From positions 3,534,001-3,598,000 of the forward strand of contig NZ_CP113975.1 in NCBI RefSeq assembly GCF_026870155.1: DNA of 64,000 nt, given 5' to 3'. The notes under the pieces were generated by a model. The model searched no databases. It was not told where the DNA came from and saw only the letters and a program-made list of their open reading frames with translations. This stretch comes from Flavobacterium marginilacus (GTDB lineage Bacteria > Bacteroidota > Bacteroidia > Flavobacteriales > Flavobacteriaceae). Below are positions 32,147 to 41,952 of the stretch, piece after piece; position 1 is the first letter of the stretch; every line of letters starts with the position of its first letter. Both the position numbers and the translations under genes were made by a program.

Positions 32147-34603
32147 TTATTTGCTGACGAATGTATAAACACCGTTTTTTTTTGTTAAAAAGTCAACCAA
32201 AACTGTAGGTTTAAGCTCCAGTGGTTTTATATTAGAATTTTCAGATATAATAGGTGATGCCGTTTCATCTGTAAAATAAAACGGGTTAGGATTTTCTCCA
32301 TTTGCAGCTGCTAATTCCTCTCCTGACTTTTGTTTCATAGCATTTGGCAGGCGTAATCTTAAGTTCCCGCCAAGTGCTGATTTGATAACTAATTTTGTAA
32401 TTTTAGAATCTTTCCATTTCATCTCAGCAATTTCAAAACCGCCCCGAGCACGTATTCCTTCAACACTGCCATCAGGCCAGGCATCAGGCAATGCGGGAAG
32501 CAGATGAACCGCTCCATCTGAACTTTGAACCAGCATTTCTGTAATTCCCGAAGTACACCCAAAATTCCCGTCAATCTGAAATGGAGGATGCGCATCAAAA
32601 AGATTATTATACGTTCCGCCCCCGCCAGCATTTACACCTAATGGGGTCAATTGATTTTTTATAAGAGAATAAGCATGGTTTCCATCCTGCAGTTTTGCCC
32701 ACCAGTTTATTTTCCAGCCCATACTCCAGCCTGTTGATACGTCTCCGCGCTGCAGTAAGGTGTTTTTTGCAGCTGCGAATAATTCAGGTGTTCTATAGGC
32801 TGAAATCTGATTAGAAGGAAATAATCCATATAAGTGCGACACATGCCGGTGATTATCTTTAGGATCATCAATATCGTCTAACCATTCCTGCAGCTGGTTG
32901 TGTTTCCCTATATGCATTGGAGCCAGTCGATTGCGAAGCTGTTTCAAAGTGTCTATTAAAGCATTATCCTCTTTTAAAGTTTGTGCTGCCTGAATTGTTG
33001 CAGTAAAAACATCATAAACAATTTGATTATCCATAGTTGTCCCTGCATCAAGTGATGAGCCGTTATGTGCTTTTGGTGCATTTTCTGGTGAATTCCCTGG
33101 ATTTACTACCAGCCATTTGTATTTTGGATGTTCAATCAGAAAATCGGCATAAAACAAAGCAGCACCTTTTATTACCGGGTAAACAGCTGCTAAAAATGTT
33201 TTATCACCAGTGTAAAGATAATGCTCCCACAAATGCTGGCTGGCCCATCCTCCTCCTGCAGTCCAAAGCCCCCAGAAAGCACCATCCACAGCACCAGTAG
33301 CCCGCCAAATATCAGTATTGTGATGTGCCATCCATCCTCTTGTTCCATACATCGTTTTAGCAGTTTCCTGTCCCGTTACTGATAAATCTTTTACCATCTG
33401 TAAAAAAGGGGCATGCAGCTCTGAAAGATTTGTTTTTTCAGCAGGCCAGTAATTCATTTCTGCATTTATATTAATGGTATATTTACTATCCCAAGCAGGA
33501 TGAAGACTTCCATTCCAAATGCCCTGCAGATTAGCCGGCTGTCCTCCAGGCTGTGAAGATGATATAAGCAAGTAGCGCCCATACTGATAATATAATGCTG
33601 CAAATTGCGGATCATTTACATTTCTAAAATTCTTCAATCGTTCATCTGTAGGCAGATCTGCGGCAGGAGTTGTTCCTAAATCAAGTTTAACACGATTAAA
33701 ATATTTTTGGTAAGCAGCAATATGTGCTTTTTTTAGTATCTCATAAGATTTGCCAACAGCTTTATTCAAATAATCGGCAGCACGTTGTCCTTCATTAGCG
33801 CTTACATCATGATAATTATTAAAATTAGTTGCTATAGAAATAACGATTGTAACAGCATTTGCCTCTTTAACGGTAAGCATTCCGTCTGATTCAGATAATT
33901 TTCCGCTGTCTAATTTAATACGGGTTATACCTTTAAATTTAATCAGCCCCGCTACACCTTCGTGGTCACTTGCAGTTCCGGTAATTTCGAGATCTTTTGA
34001 ATTGTTTACTGCAAAATTCTTTATTTTATGAGGCGAAGTATAGCTTGCTGCAAATGAAATGCTCCCTTTTTTATTAGCTGTAATTCTCATTACTATTACT
34101 CTGTCTGCAAATGACACAAAAGCCTCTCGCGTATATTTCACACCATCAGCCTCATAACTGGTTTTCGAAACTGCCTTTTCTATATCGAGTTCCCTCCTGT
34201 AATCAGAATATTTTTCATGGCCTTTAAAGTATAAATTAAGATTTCCAACTGGCTGAAACATCTGTCCCTGAGACTTCTTTGAAATAAATGCTTTGTTACT
34301 TAATTCTTCAGCTTCTTTATATTTTCCTTCAAAAATCATTTTTTGAATTTCCGGCAAAGCTGCCAAAGCATTTGGATTGTCATTTCTATTGGGACCGCCA
34401 CTCCATACCGTATTCTCATTCAACTGAATAATTTCATGTTCAGCATTACCATATACCATAGCACCAAGAAAACCATTACCTATCGGCAGCGCATTTTCCC
34501 ATGTTTCTCCCGAAGGCTGATTGTACCAAAGTTTAAGATTTCTGTCTTCCTGTGAGTACACAGAAAATCCAAAAAGCAGGAATGTTAAAAAAAAAGTTTT
34601 CAT
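32147..34603 (-). CDS. GH95 alpha-L-galactosidase/alpha-L-fucosidase
   Basis: An 818-residue secreted GH95 enzyme and the first gene of the left arm. A signal peptide (about residues 1-17, FGFSVYSQ) is followed by the N-terminal beta-sandwich beginning LKLWYNQPSGETWENALPIGNGFLGAMVYGN, the GH95 signature. The (alpha/alpha)6 barrel follows with QPANLQGIWNGSLHPAWDSKYTIN, NAEMNYWPAEKTNLSELH and CTSGITEMLVQSSDGAVHLLPALPDAWPDG. Length is typical. GH95 members split alpha-1,2-fucose or alpha-L-galactose; the latter occurs on cereal glucuronoarabinoxylan, which fits the neighbouring GH31 and GH115. The choice between the two sugars is inference from context. Confidence 0.9.
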   Translation of the reverse strand: MKTFFLTFLLFGFSVYSQEDRNLKLWYNQPSGETWENALPIGNGFLGAMVYGNAEHEIIQLNENTVWSGGPNRNDNPNALAALPEIQKMIFEGKYKEAEELSNKAFISKKSQGQMFQPVGNLNLYFKGHEKYSDYRRELDIEKAVSKTSYEADGVKYTREAFVSFADRVIVMRITANKKGSISFAASYTSPHKIKNFAVNNSKDLEITGTASDHEGVAGLIKFKGITRIKLDSGKLSESDGMLTVKEANAVTIVISIATNFNNYHDVSANEGQRAADYLNKAVGKSYEILKKAHIAAYQKYFNRVKLDLGTTPAADLPTDERLKNFRNVNDPQFAALYYQYGRYLLISSSQPGGQPANLQGIWNGSLHPAWDSKYTININAEMNYWPAEKTNLSELHAPFLQMVKDLSVTGQETAKTMYGTRGWMAHHNTDIWRATGAVDGAFWGLWTAGGGWASQHLWEHYLYTGDKTFLAAVYPVIKGAALFYADFLIEHPKYKWLVVNPGNSPENAPKAHNGSSLDAGTTMDNQIVYDVFTATIQAAQTLKEDNALIDTLKQLRNRLAPMHIGKHNQLQEWLDDIDDPKDNHRHVSHLYGLFPSNQISAYRTPELFAAAKNTLLQRGDVSTGWSMGWKINWWAKLQDGNHAYSLIKNQLTPLGVNAGGGGTYNNLFDAHPPFQIDGNFGCTSGITEMLVQSSDGAVHLLPALPDAWPDGSVEGIRARGGFEIAEMKWKDSKITKLVIKSALGGNLRLRLPNAMKQKSGEELAAANGENPNPFYFTDETASPIISENSNIKPLELKPTVLVDFLTKKNGVYTFVSK

Positions 34604-35078
34604 TACAAATAATTAATTAATCTGATTTCAGAATATATCCATCATCTGGATGCATTTATATTGTTTGGATCATAACTGCTTATCTGTTCAAGTCAATTTT
34701 TTGCTACTTATTTCTGATAATAATTTATTATGACGGTCTTCTAAAAATTATAAATGATTATCAAACTCAAGTACTTTTTACAAAAAATTGCATTTAAAAA
34801 AACAGCTATTTATCAAATGAATTAATAAAATTATATACATAAAAATGAATAATGTTTAAAAAAATAGCAAACACAAACGATTGTGTAAAAATATATCATT
34901 TTTTTTAATGTAAAAGAAATTAAGTGTTCTTTGTACCATTATTACATTTTCAGCAAAAAAAAAGGACTAATTCGAATTTTAATATAGTCACATTGACAAT
35001 ATATAGTAAGTTTTTAATATTTTTGCTTTATAAATCACACTACCGCAGATTTTATTTTAGAAAAAAAAGACTTTTATA
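34604..35078. other. Divergent regulatory intergenic region
   Basis: A 475-bp AT-rich region between the start of the hydrolase operon (minus) and the Nudix regulator (plus). It must contain the operon promoter and any operator sites. No exact TAnnTTTG was found on the minus strand. No obvious palindromic operator was recognised by eye. No credible ORF lies here. Confidence 0.6.
34993..35025 (+). promoter_or_regulatory. Candidate promoter of the Nudix regulator
   Basis: TTG at 34993-34995 and TATTTTTG at 35018-35025 match the Flavobacterium TTG / TAnnTTTG promoter consensus with a 22-bp spacer. The -7 element ends 53 bp before the GTG start. This is the best promoter match seen in the window, though it rests on motif matching alone. 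Confidence 0.5.
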
Positions 35079-35798
35079 GTGGAAGAAAAGAAAAAAAAGA
35101 AAAAAATTGACAGAAATGAAACTACATGGGTAATGAGAGACATCACCATTGACTGTGCAGTATTTGGCTATGACAGCGGAAGCCTCAAAATACTTCTTGT
35201 ACAGCACGGTGAAGGAGTATCAATAGGCCAATGGGGCCTTCCCGGCGGGTGGATTACTGAAAAAGAACATATAAAAGGCGCCGCACACAGACTGCTCAAA
35301 AAAATCACAGGTCTTGACAAAATTTACCTCAAACAGCTAAAAGCTTTTGGCGCACCAGACCGTTATCCTGCGGCGCGTGTAATCACTATCGGCTACTATG
35401 CAGTAATCAAAAGCACAGATTACAGCATCACTGCAGGAGGAAACATCTCTGACGCAAAATGGTACAACATTAAAGAAATACCCGAACTAGCCTTCGATCA
35501 CAGTCAAATACTAGAGTATGCCCTTAAAAAACTTAGAAAAAAAGTCAAAAAAGCACCTATCGGTTTTTCATTACTTCCGAACAAATTCACCTTACTTGAA
35601 CTTATGCATTTGTATGAAGAAATTTTAGGATACGAAATGGACAAACCCAACTTTAGACGTAAATTCCTGAATATGAAACTACTTAAAACCCTCCCCGAGA
35701 AACAGCAGAACACTAAATACAGAGCTGCGCAGCTGTATGAATTTGATACTGAAATTTACGAAAAACTAACAAAAAAGGGATTCAGTTTCGAATTCTAA
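35079..35798 (+). CDS. Nudix-winged-helix transcriptional regulator (NrtR/AraR type)
   Basis: A 239-residue cytoplasmic regulator. The Nudix fold covers about residues 20-150 and a C-terminal winged helix about 160-235 (LPNKFTLLELMHLYEEILGYEMDKPNFRRKFLNMKLLK). The Nudix box is degenerate: GGWITEKEHIKGAAHRLLKKITG lacks the catalytic REUXEE glutamates. It should therefore bind a sugar or nucleotide-like effector rather than hydrolyse one, as in AraR- and XylR-type regulators of pentose use in Bacteroidota. The start given is GTG at 35079, preceding a lysine-rich tract; an in-frame ATG at 35133 (MRDITIDC) is a serious alternative. Its position between the divergent operon and the sensor gene suggests pentose-responsive control of this locus. 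Confidence 0.85.
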   Translation: MEEKKKKKKIDRNETTWVMRDITIDCAVFGYDSGSLKILLVQHGEGVSIGQWGLPGGWITEKEHIKGAAHRLLKKITGLDKIYLKQLKAFGAPDRYPAARVITIGYYAVIKSTDYSITAGGNISDAKWYNIKEIPELAFDHSQILEYALKKLRKKVKKAPIGFSLLPNKFTLLELMHLYEEILGYEMDKPNFRRKFLNMKLLKTLPEKQQNTKYRAAQLYEFDTEIYEKLTKKGFSFEF

Positions 35799-36483
35799 AA
35801 GCAAAACATATTGTTATTTACAAAGCTGACCAATACCGCCTTTTGACAAAAACCAAAATAGAACATCAACAGCAATCTAGTTTTAAACAGAAATTACACC
35901 TAAAAAAATATTTAGATAAAAATTACACAATTATCAATAAAAAACAAAGTTATCATATAAATTAAATGTATTTTATACATTTGTAAACAGAAATTAAATA
36001 TTATTAATTATTTTTATGATTTCATTAAATAAAATAGAATTATAATACTAAAATTTTGAGTCAAATACAAGAAAAAACAAACGCTTATTTAAGAAAAATT
36101 TGCTGATATAAAATATATCCCTTAAAATTGTAGTCAATTAGACTATTATGTAAAAAACAATTTTTAAGTATCATTCTCATTAAATAATTTTTTACGCTCT
36201 GTAACCGGACTATATAAAAGTTCATTACTTTTTCTTAAAAGGAAAGTAAGCTATTCCGAATAGGCTCAGCCTTATTTTTTTTAAAGATGCCCGCCTATTA
36301 TAAAGCAATCAAAATGGACTATTTTTAAATTTAATTTATATGGGATAGTACATCGGGTTGTTCGTTTTTATGCTTTAGTACGTTTACAGATTTCTATATT
36401 CACCATTTTATAACTTGTCTTCTGCAAGCAGTTTTTAAGAAGACTCTCGTTTTTAGATTAAAATTTTCTAACCTATTATTTTC
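35799..36483. other. AT-rich leader region upstream of the hybrid sensor gene
   Basis: 685 bp without a credible ORF. TACATTTG at 35976-35983 matches the -7 consensus TAnnTTTG on the plus strand but lacks a good -33 TTG and would give a leader of about 490 nt. A short palindrome (ctattccgaatag) lies near 36250. No clear terminator follows the Nudix gene, so read-through into the sensor gene is possible. Confidence 0.45.
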
Positions 36484-39400
36484 ATGAAAATCTTTAAAAT
36501 AGTAATAATTATAGCACTGTTTATTTCCTGCCGAGTACAGTCTCAATCAGGAATATTATATACTTCAGATTCGCAGTTATCAAGCAGTCTTATAAACTCT
36601 ATGTATCAAGACAGTAAGGGATATATCTGGATTGCTACCGAAGATGGTTTAAATCGTTATGATGGAGCAAAGTTTGTTATCTACAAACGCAGAAAAAATA
36701 CTGCCGGAACTGTTCATAATAACTACATAAAATCAATTTTTGAAGACAGAAACAAGAATTTATTTTTTGGTTTTATTGATGGGTTGCAGATCTACAATCA
36801 TGCAACGGACTCTTTTACGGATGTTCCGATGACTGGTAATACTGATACAAAATTTAGTCCTCATGTCAGCTGTATGATACAGCGAAAAAATGGTGACATT
36901 TTAGTAGGATCTTCAGGCTATGGTATTTTTAAAATTGATTCTAAAAAAAAGAACCTGGCCGCAAAACATCTCGATATCCAGATTTCTACAACGATGATCC
37001 ACGATCTTTATGAAGACAAGAATCAAAATTTATGGATTTTAACTCAGGACAGAGGACTTTGGAGAATTGACAGCAATAATAACTTAAAACAATTTATCCT
37101 TTTAAAAGATCATCTGACCAACATTACCAGTATTTGCGAAGATAAAAAAGGAAACTTATTTTTAGGTACGCTTAACAATGGTCTTTTTATTTACAACAGA
37201 TCTGAACAGAAATTTGAATCCTTTTTAGATTCAAAATCGCTCCCTATCAAAAAATTATTTCTGATTAAAAATGATCAAATCCTTGTGGGAACAGACGGAA
37301 TGGGATTGTATAATTATGATTCTGAAAAAAAGAAGCTTTCAGTAGCTAACTTTAATGTTGCCAATTTTGATTTTTCAATGTCCAAAGTGCACTCTATACT
37401 TAAAGACCGGGCAGGAAATCTTTGGATGGGACTATATCAAAAGGGAGTACTGCAGATTCCTCCAAAAGAAAATAATTTTAACTATATAGGATACCAATCC
37501 GTAAACAACAACATTATTGGTTCAAGCTGCGTGATGTCAGTGTTCCGAGATAGAAAAGGTATTTTATGGGTAGGAACTGACGGTGGCGGTCTTTATGGCA
37601 TTACAGATAAGAATAAAAAAAAATACCATTACACTTTTGAAAAAAATGGTTTCAGCCGGCTGGCGATTATGTGCATTTTTGAAGACTCAAATGATGATTT
37701 ATGGATTGGAACTTACCTGCATGGGCTGGCCAAACTTAACCGTAGCACGAACCAATTTGATTTTATAAATACTATATTAAGTAAAGAAAATAAACCTGTA
37801 GAAAACATTTACAGTCTGGTCGAAGATCAGAAAAAACAATTATGGATAGGTACTCTTGGATCTGGGCTGTACTGCATGGATCTCACTACACATAAAGTTA
37901 CTGACTATAATTCAAAAGACAGTAAAAATACCTTAGGAAATTGGTGTGTGAACTGTCTTTTGCCTGCTAAAAACAATAAACTTTATATTGGAACTTACGA
38001 CGGACTGTACTGCATGGATCTGAAAACTAAGACCTTCATTAAAAAAGGCTCGCTAAACCATACATTTCCAAAAAAAATAATTTACGACTTACATGAGGAT
38101 AAACTTGGAAATTTATGGATTGGTTCATCTGAGGGACTTATTTACCTGCCTATAAAAGAGAAGCCAATTATTTATACAACCGATAATAATTTGCCCAGCA
38201 ATATAATTTCTGCTATACAATCAGATAAAAGCGGCAATCTATGGATCAGCACTAACAGCGGGATATCACGTTTCAGTCCGCGAAGCAAAAAATTCTTCAA
38301 TTTCAATTTTAATGACGGCATTCAGGGAAATGAGTTCAGCAAAAATGCCTCTTTTCAAGACATCAGAGGCCAGATCATTTTTGGGGGAATGAAAGGCGTA
38401 ACGTATTTTGACCCTGAAATGATAAAATACAACGAAAAAAGCACAAATGTCTATATAACAGGATTTTATATTCAAAATAAATCGGTAAAGAAAGGCATGA
38501 AATCTGATCAGTTTGATATAGTGAACAGTGCGCTTATTGATGCCAAAACAGTCGATTTGGGGCATGATGACAATTCATTCAGTATTGAATTTTCTACTAT
38601 GGATTTTAACAATCAGCGGCATATAACTTACTTCTACTCTTTAGAAAACAACAAATGGAATAAACTGCAGCAAGGCATAAACAATATCACATTTAACAAT
38701 CTTGAACCTGGAACTTATAATTTTAAGGTAAAAGCAGAAGTCTATGGCAAATATTCGGGGATTCGCCAATTGACAATAACTGTACATCCTGCATGGTATT
38801 TTTCGATATGGGCTAAATTGTTTTATTGGGCATTCTTTTTTGGCGCAGCATATGTTACTGTACAGCAGATTAATCAAAGAAAATTAACTAAAATAAAATT
38901 ACAGGAACATTTACAGAACAAGCAGGTAAACGAAGCTAAACTTCAGTTTTTAACAAACATTTCGCATGATATAAAATCTCCTATTTCATTAGTTATCAAC
39001 CCTCTGCTCAAATTAATGAGTACAGATCATGATATTACAAGGCAGAAATCGTATATGGTAATGCACCGCAATTCTGAAAAAATACTACAGCTGGTCAATC
39101 AGGTAATGGATGTTCGTAAAATAGATCAGGGACAAATATCCCTGAACCTTAAGCGGACTGAAATCATAAACTCCTTACAGGAAAGCTGTCTACTGTTTGA
39201 AGAGCAGATTCAGACAAAAAATATAGAATTGGAACTCCATTACAAAAAGCCTGAGCTATATGCATGGATAGATCCAAAATATTTTGACAGGATAATTCAG
39301 AATGTGCTATCTAATGCAGTTAAATTTGTGCCTAATGAAGGAAAGATTGAAATTTTTATTGAGGGAGATTCAAAATTATATCAAGACAATAAAGAGATTT

Positions 39401-40560
39401 CCTGTTTTACGATAACTATTGCTGACAATGGAATAGGAATAAATGAAAACGAGCTGGCCAAAATATTTGACCGCTTTTATCAATCCAGTAACAGCAGATT
39501 GAATCATACTGAAGGTACTGGTATTGGTCTGCACTTAACAAGATCAATTGTTGAACTCCACAATGGAAGCATAACTGCTGAAAATAATATTGGAACTCCA
39601 GGATGCCGTTTTATTATACAGCTTCCAATGAGAACAGAGGATATGGAAGTAGAAAAAGAGGATGAGGATAATACTCATGAGCGAATTAACAATTTGGTCT
39701 TGTCTGCTTTACAGATACCTTCATTAGAACCTGTTGATCAGTCTTTTATTAGTACAACTAGTAAAAAAAGAATTTTAGTTGTCGATGACAATGACGAAAT
39801 CAGAGAGTATTTATTTAAAGAACTAGCAGCGCATTACAAAGTTGTTACCAGTATTAATGGTAAAGAGGCTCTGGAAATAGTTTTAAAAGATTCTTTGGAT
39901 CTTATTATAAGCGATGTTAAAATGCCTGTAATGGACGGTGTTACATTTTGCCGTAAAGTAAAGAAAAACATTAACATTAATCATATTCCTGTGATTCTGT
40001 TAACTGCAAATTCACACGATCATGATCAGTTAGAAGGACTCAACATTGGTGCAGATGCATATATTACCAAGCCGTTTAACATGGAGATATTAAAAAAGAC
40101 GGTACTAAATCTTATCCGAACAAGAGAATTATTAAAAAATAATTACAGCGGCAATCAGGCACAGGAGGATAAAATCAAAAAAATCACAATGGAATCTTCT
40201 GACGAAAAACTAATTCAGAAAATAATGAATTTTGTCAATAAAAATCTCAGTGATCCAAATTTAAATGTAGAAATGATCGCGTCTGAAATTGGAATAAGCA
40301 GAGTACATCTGCACAGGAAATTAAAAGAATTAACGAATCAGTCATCAAGAGATCTCATACGCAACATCAGGCTGAAACAGGCGGGTGAACTATTGGCTTC
40401 CAAACAGATGAATATTTCGGAAGTGGCTTACCTTGTAGGCTTTTCAAATGTTTCTAAATTCTCAACAAGTTTCAAACAGTTCTATGGAACAGCGCCAAAA
40501 GAGTACATGGAAGAAAAACTTAAAAAAAATGGACAGACTGATAAAGTTTCAAATATTTAA
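36484..40560 (+). CDS. Hybrid two-component system (HTCS) sensor-regulator
   Basis: A 1358-residue one-polypeptide sensor and transcription factor of the type that controls polysaccharide loci in Bacteroidota. An N-terminal signal/anchor precedes a periplasmic region of repeated two-component propeller units (about residues 25-670, recurring LWIGT...GL motifs such as GYIWIATEDGLNRYDG). A Y_Y_Y domain (about 700-770) and one transmembrane helix near 780-800 follow. The kinase has His828 in NISHDIKSP, an N-box at Asn940 and a G1 box DNGIGI at 981. The receiver (about 1097-1210) has acidic Asp1101/Asp1102 and phospho-acceptor Asp1144 in IISDVKMPVMDG. An AraC-type HTH (about 1240-1340) ends the protein. 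It probably senses a xylo-oligosaccharide and activates the flanking operons; the ligand is inferred. Confidence 0.95.
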   Translation: MKIFKIVIIIALFISCRVQSQSGILYTSDSQLSSSLINSMYQDSKGYIWIATEDGLNRYDGAKFVIYKRRKNTAGTVHNNYIKSIFEDRNKNLFFGFIDGLQIYNHATDSFTDVPMTGNTDTKFSPHVSCMIQRKNGDILVGSSGYGIFKIDSKKKNLAAKHLDIQISTTMIHDLYEDKNQNLWILTQDRGLWRIDSNNNLKQFILLKDHLTNITSICEDKKGNLFLGTLNNGLFIYNRSEQKFESFLDSKSLPIKKLFLIKNDQILVGTDGMGLYNYDSEKKKLSVANFNVANFDFSMSKVHSILKDRAGNLWMGLYQKGVLQIPPKENNFNYIGYQSVNNNIIGSSCVMSVFRDRKGILWVGTDGGGLYGITDKNKKKYHYTFEKNGFSRLAIMCIFEDSNDDLWIGTYLHGLAKLNRSTNQFDFINTILSKENKPVENIYSLVEDQKKQLWIGTLGSGLYCMDLTTHKVTDYNSKDSKNTLGNWCVNCLLPAKNNKLYIGTYDGLYCMDLKTKTFIKKGSLNHTFPKKIIYDLHEDKLGNLWIGSSEGLIYLPIKEKPIIYTTDNNLPSNIISAIQSDKSGNLWISTNSGISRFSPRSKKFFNFNFNDGIQGNEFSKNASFQDIRGQIIFGGMKGVTYFDPEMIKYNEKSTNVYITGFYIQNKSVKKGMKSDQFDIVNSALIDAKTVDLGHDDNSFSIEFSTMDFNNQRHITYFYSLENNKWNKLQQGINNITFNNLEPGTYNFKVKAEVYGKYSGIRQLTITVHPAWYFSIWAKLFYWAFFFGAAYVTVQQINQRKLTKIKLQEHLQNKQVNEAKLQFLTNISHDIKSPISLVINPLLKLMSTDHDITRQKSYMVMHRNSEKILQLVNQVMDVRKIDQGQISLNLKRTEIINSLQESCLLFEEQIQTKNIELELHYKKPELYAWIDPKYFDRIIQNVLSNAVKFVPNEGKIEIFIEGDSKLYQDNKEISCFTITIADNGIGINENELAKIFDRFYQSSNSRLNHTEGTGIGLHLTRSIVELHNGSITAENNIGTPGCRFIIQLPMRTEDMEVEKEDEDNTHERINNLVLSALQIPSLEPVDQSFISTTSKKRILVVDDNDEIREYLFKELAAHYKVVTSINGKEALEIVLKDSLDLIISDVKMPVMDGVTFCRKVKKNININHIPVILLTANSHDHDQLEGLNIGADAYITKPFNMEILKKTVLNLIRTRELLKNNYSGNQAQEDKIKKITMESSDEKLIQKIMNFVNKNLSDPNLNVEMIASEIGISRVHLHRKLKELTNQSSRDLIRNIRLKQAGELLASKQMNISEVAYLVGFSNVSKFSTSFKQFYGTAPKEYMEEKLKKNGQTDKVSNI

Positions 40561-40688
40561 AGCACAAATGTGCCGTTAAGCACTGAATTTACAGAAAATA
40601 TTAATGAGAAAATGAATCAAACCACCTCTATATTACCCTGAATGTTAATGAGTTAATTTAGCAGTCTCAAAGGCTGCAAATAATTTTC

Positions 40689-40939
40689 AGAAGCTAAAGC
40701 AAAATGTCGCAAAGTACATAGTTTTAACTTTTTTTAAGACTAATAACCTGAGTTCGATTGTTAGGCTGACTGAAACTGCAAGATTGGATTGCGAAAATTG
40801 ATGAAATTTTGCCACAGATTCACAGATAAAAAATGATTTTAAAATCTGTGAATCTGTGGCAAAATTTTTTTAGAAGCTAAAGCAAGATGCGCTGAAAGTG
40901 TATAGTTTTAAACTCTAATTGAGACCAATAAAACGCTGA
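40689..40939. repeat. Pair of imperfect ~65-bp direct repeats flanking a palindrome
   Basis: Copy A (40689-40751) and copy B (40872-40939) both begin agaagctaaagcaa, share tagttttaa in the middle and end in aataa..ctga. They are 183 bp apart and enclose the perfect palindrome at 40804-40867. Copy B ends next to the stop codon of the transposase remnant. They occupy most of the 380-bp gap after the sensor gene; no gene is seen in that gap. Confidence 0.6.
40804..40867. repeat. Perfect 24-bp inverted repeat with 16-bp spacer
   Basis: Arms 40804-40827 and 40844-40867 are exactly complementary over 24 bp and contain gccacagattcacagat. The right arm is followed by a T-run (ttttttt), so on the plus strand it could work as a strong terminator for the sensor gene, and on the minus strand for the convergent side. 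The arm sequence recurs in degraded form at 5562-5639, so it is also a dispersed repeat. Confidence 0.75.
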
Positions 40940-40940
40940 T

Positions 40941-41498
40941 TTATCGGCTTTGCAGAATAATCATTAACAACATCTTTATAGCCTCATTTATTTCCCCTTC
41001 CTCTGTTAGGGTAATATCGCAGACGGCATCGGACTTTTGTCCAAAACTCTTTCCACTTATTTCTGTTCTTCCAATCCCAAAATTATTAATCTGCAGTTTG
41101 TCATTCATAGGATCTTTTTTAGAAGCCTTTATAGCAAGTTTTACTTTTTGAATGAATAACCATGCAGTCTTTTGAGTTATTTCATATCGTTTTGCAATAT
41201 GGATTGACGACACTGCTTGGTTGGTATAAGCCATTTCAAAGACTATACAGAATGCTTTTTGAATTCCAAATTTCACTCTATGAAAAAGAGTACCTGCTGT
41301 CGGACTCTCATTATACCTGCATTTAGTACATTCTCTTTTATTATGTTTTTCAAAATAAACATACTTTGTATTCTCACAGCGCTTACATTTATAGCCGTCT
41401 TTCCATTTTTCATTGGCAATAAATTCCCGGCAGCTATCGTCGTCTGGAAATATTTTTACAAAGTCTAAAACATTCTCTCCATTTAATGTAATTTCCAT
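40941..41498 (-). pseudogene. Truncated IS1595-family transposase remnant
   Basis: 185 codons. The N-terminal zinc ribbon is intact (CKRCENTK ... CTKCRYN, about residues 37-62) and is followed by the linker helices of IS1595-type transposases (TLFHRVKFGIQKAFCIVFEMAYTNQAVSSIHIAKRYEITQKTAWLFIQKVKLAI). Where active members read VDEFVxGG, with the first catalytic Asp, this reads INNFGIGRTEISGK. The protein ends about 40 residues later, without the rest of the catalytic core (full length is about 300). The product should be unable to transpose. It lies between the sensor gene and the GH5 gene; no terminal repeats of an IS were recognised. Domestication as a DNA-binding protein cannot be excluded. 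Confidence 0.7.
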
Positions 41499-41952
41499 AT
41501 TCTTACTATTTTATTGTAAACAAAAAGTCTTTTATATAATCTGAAATAAATTATTTGATGTTACTTAATTAAGTCTGAACATCATTTGCCAGCAGTCTAA
41601 TCGGTTTTTCCTGTCTGATTCTCAATACAGGGAGGTATTTTTAATTCTGGTTTTAAGGGGTGCAAAACCATTTTTTACTATTTTGGAGCACATTGCTCCA
41701 GTAAGTGGGCATTTGAAAGAGTTTGCGGTCTGTCACAATATATTACAATAGCTCCTATTCGGATTTTCAGCCAAATCAGCTTGGTTTGACCAATAAAAGA
41801 AACAATAACAAAAAATTTAAATAGAATACCCCTTAAGGCCTTACTATTAAGCAAATTTTATTTTGCTTTACTAATTAAGACCTATGGGATATTCAAACCA
41901 CACCTACTTAACAACTAATCGTTAGTTAAAACCACAATAAAAAACAACCAGT
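41499..41952. other. Intergenic region downstream of the SusCD operon
   Basis: 454 bp with no credible gene. Several short hairpins are visible: ggagca/tgctcc around 41685-41699, aagcaaa/tttgctt around 41850-41869, and aactaa/ttagtt near 41923. None has a clear U-tract on the minus strand. The end of the SusCD-GH10-GH5 transcript should lie here but no typical terminator was found. Confidence 0.5.
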
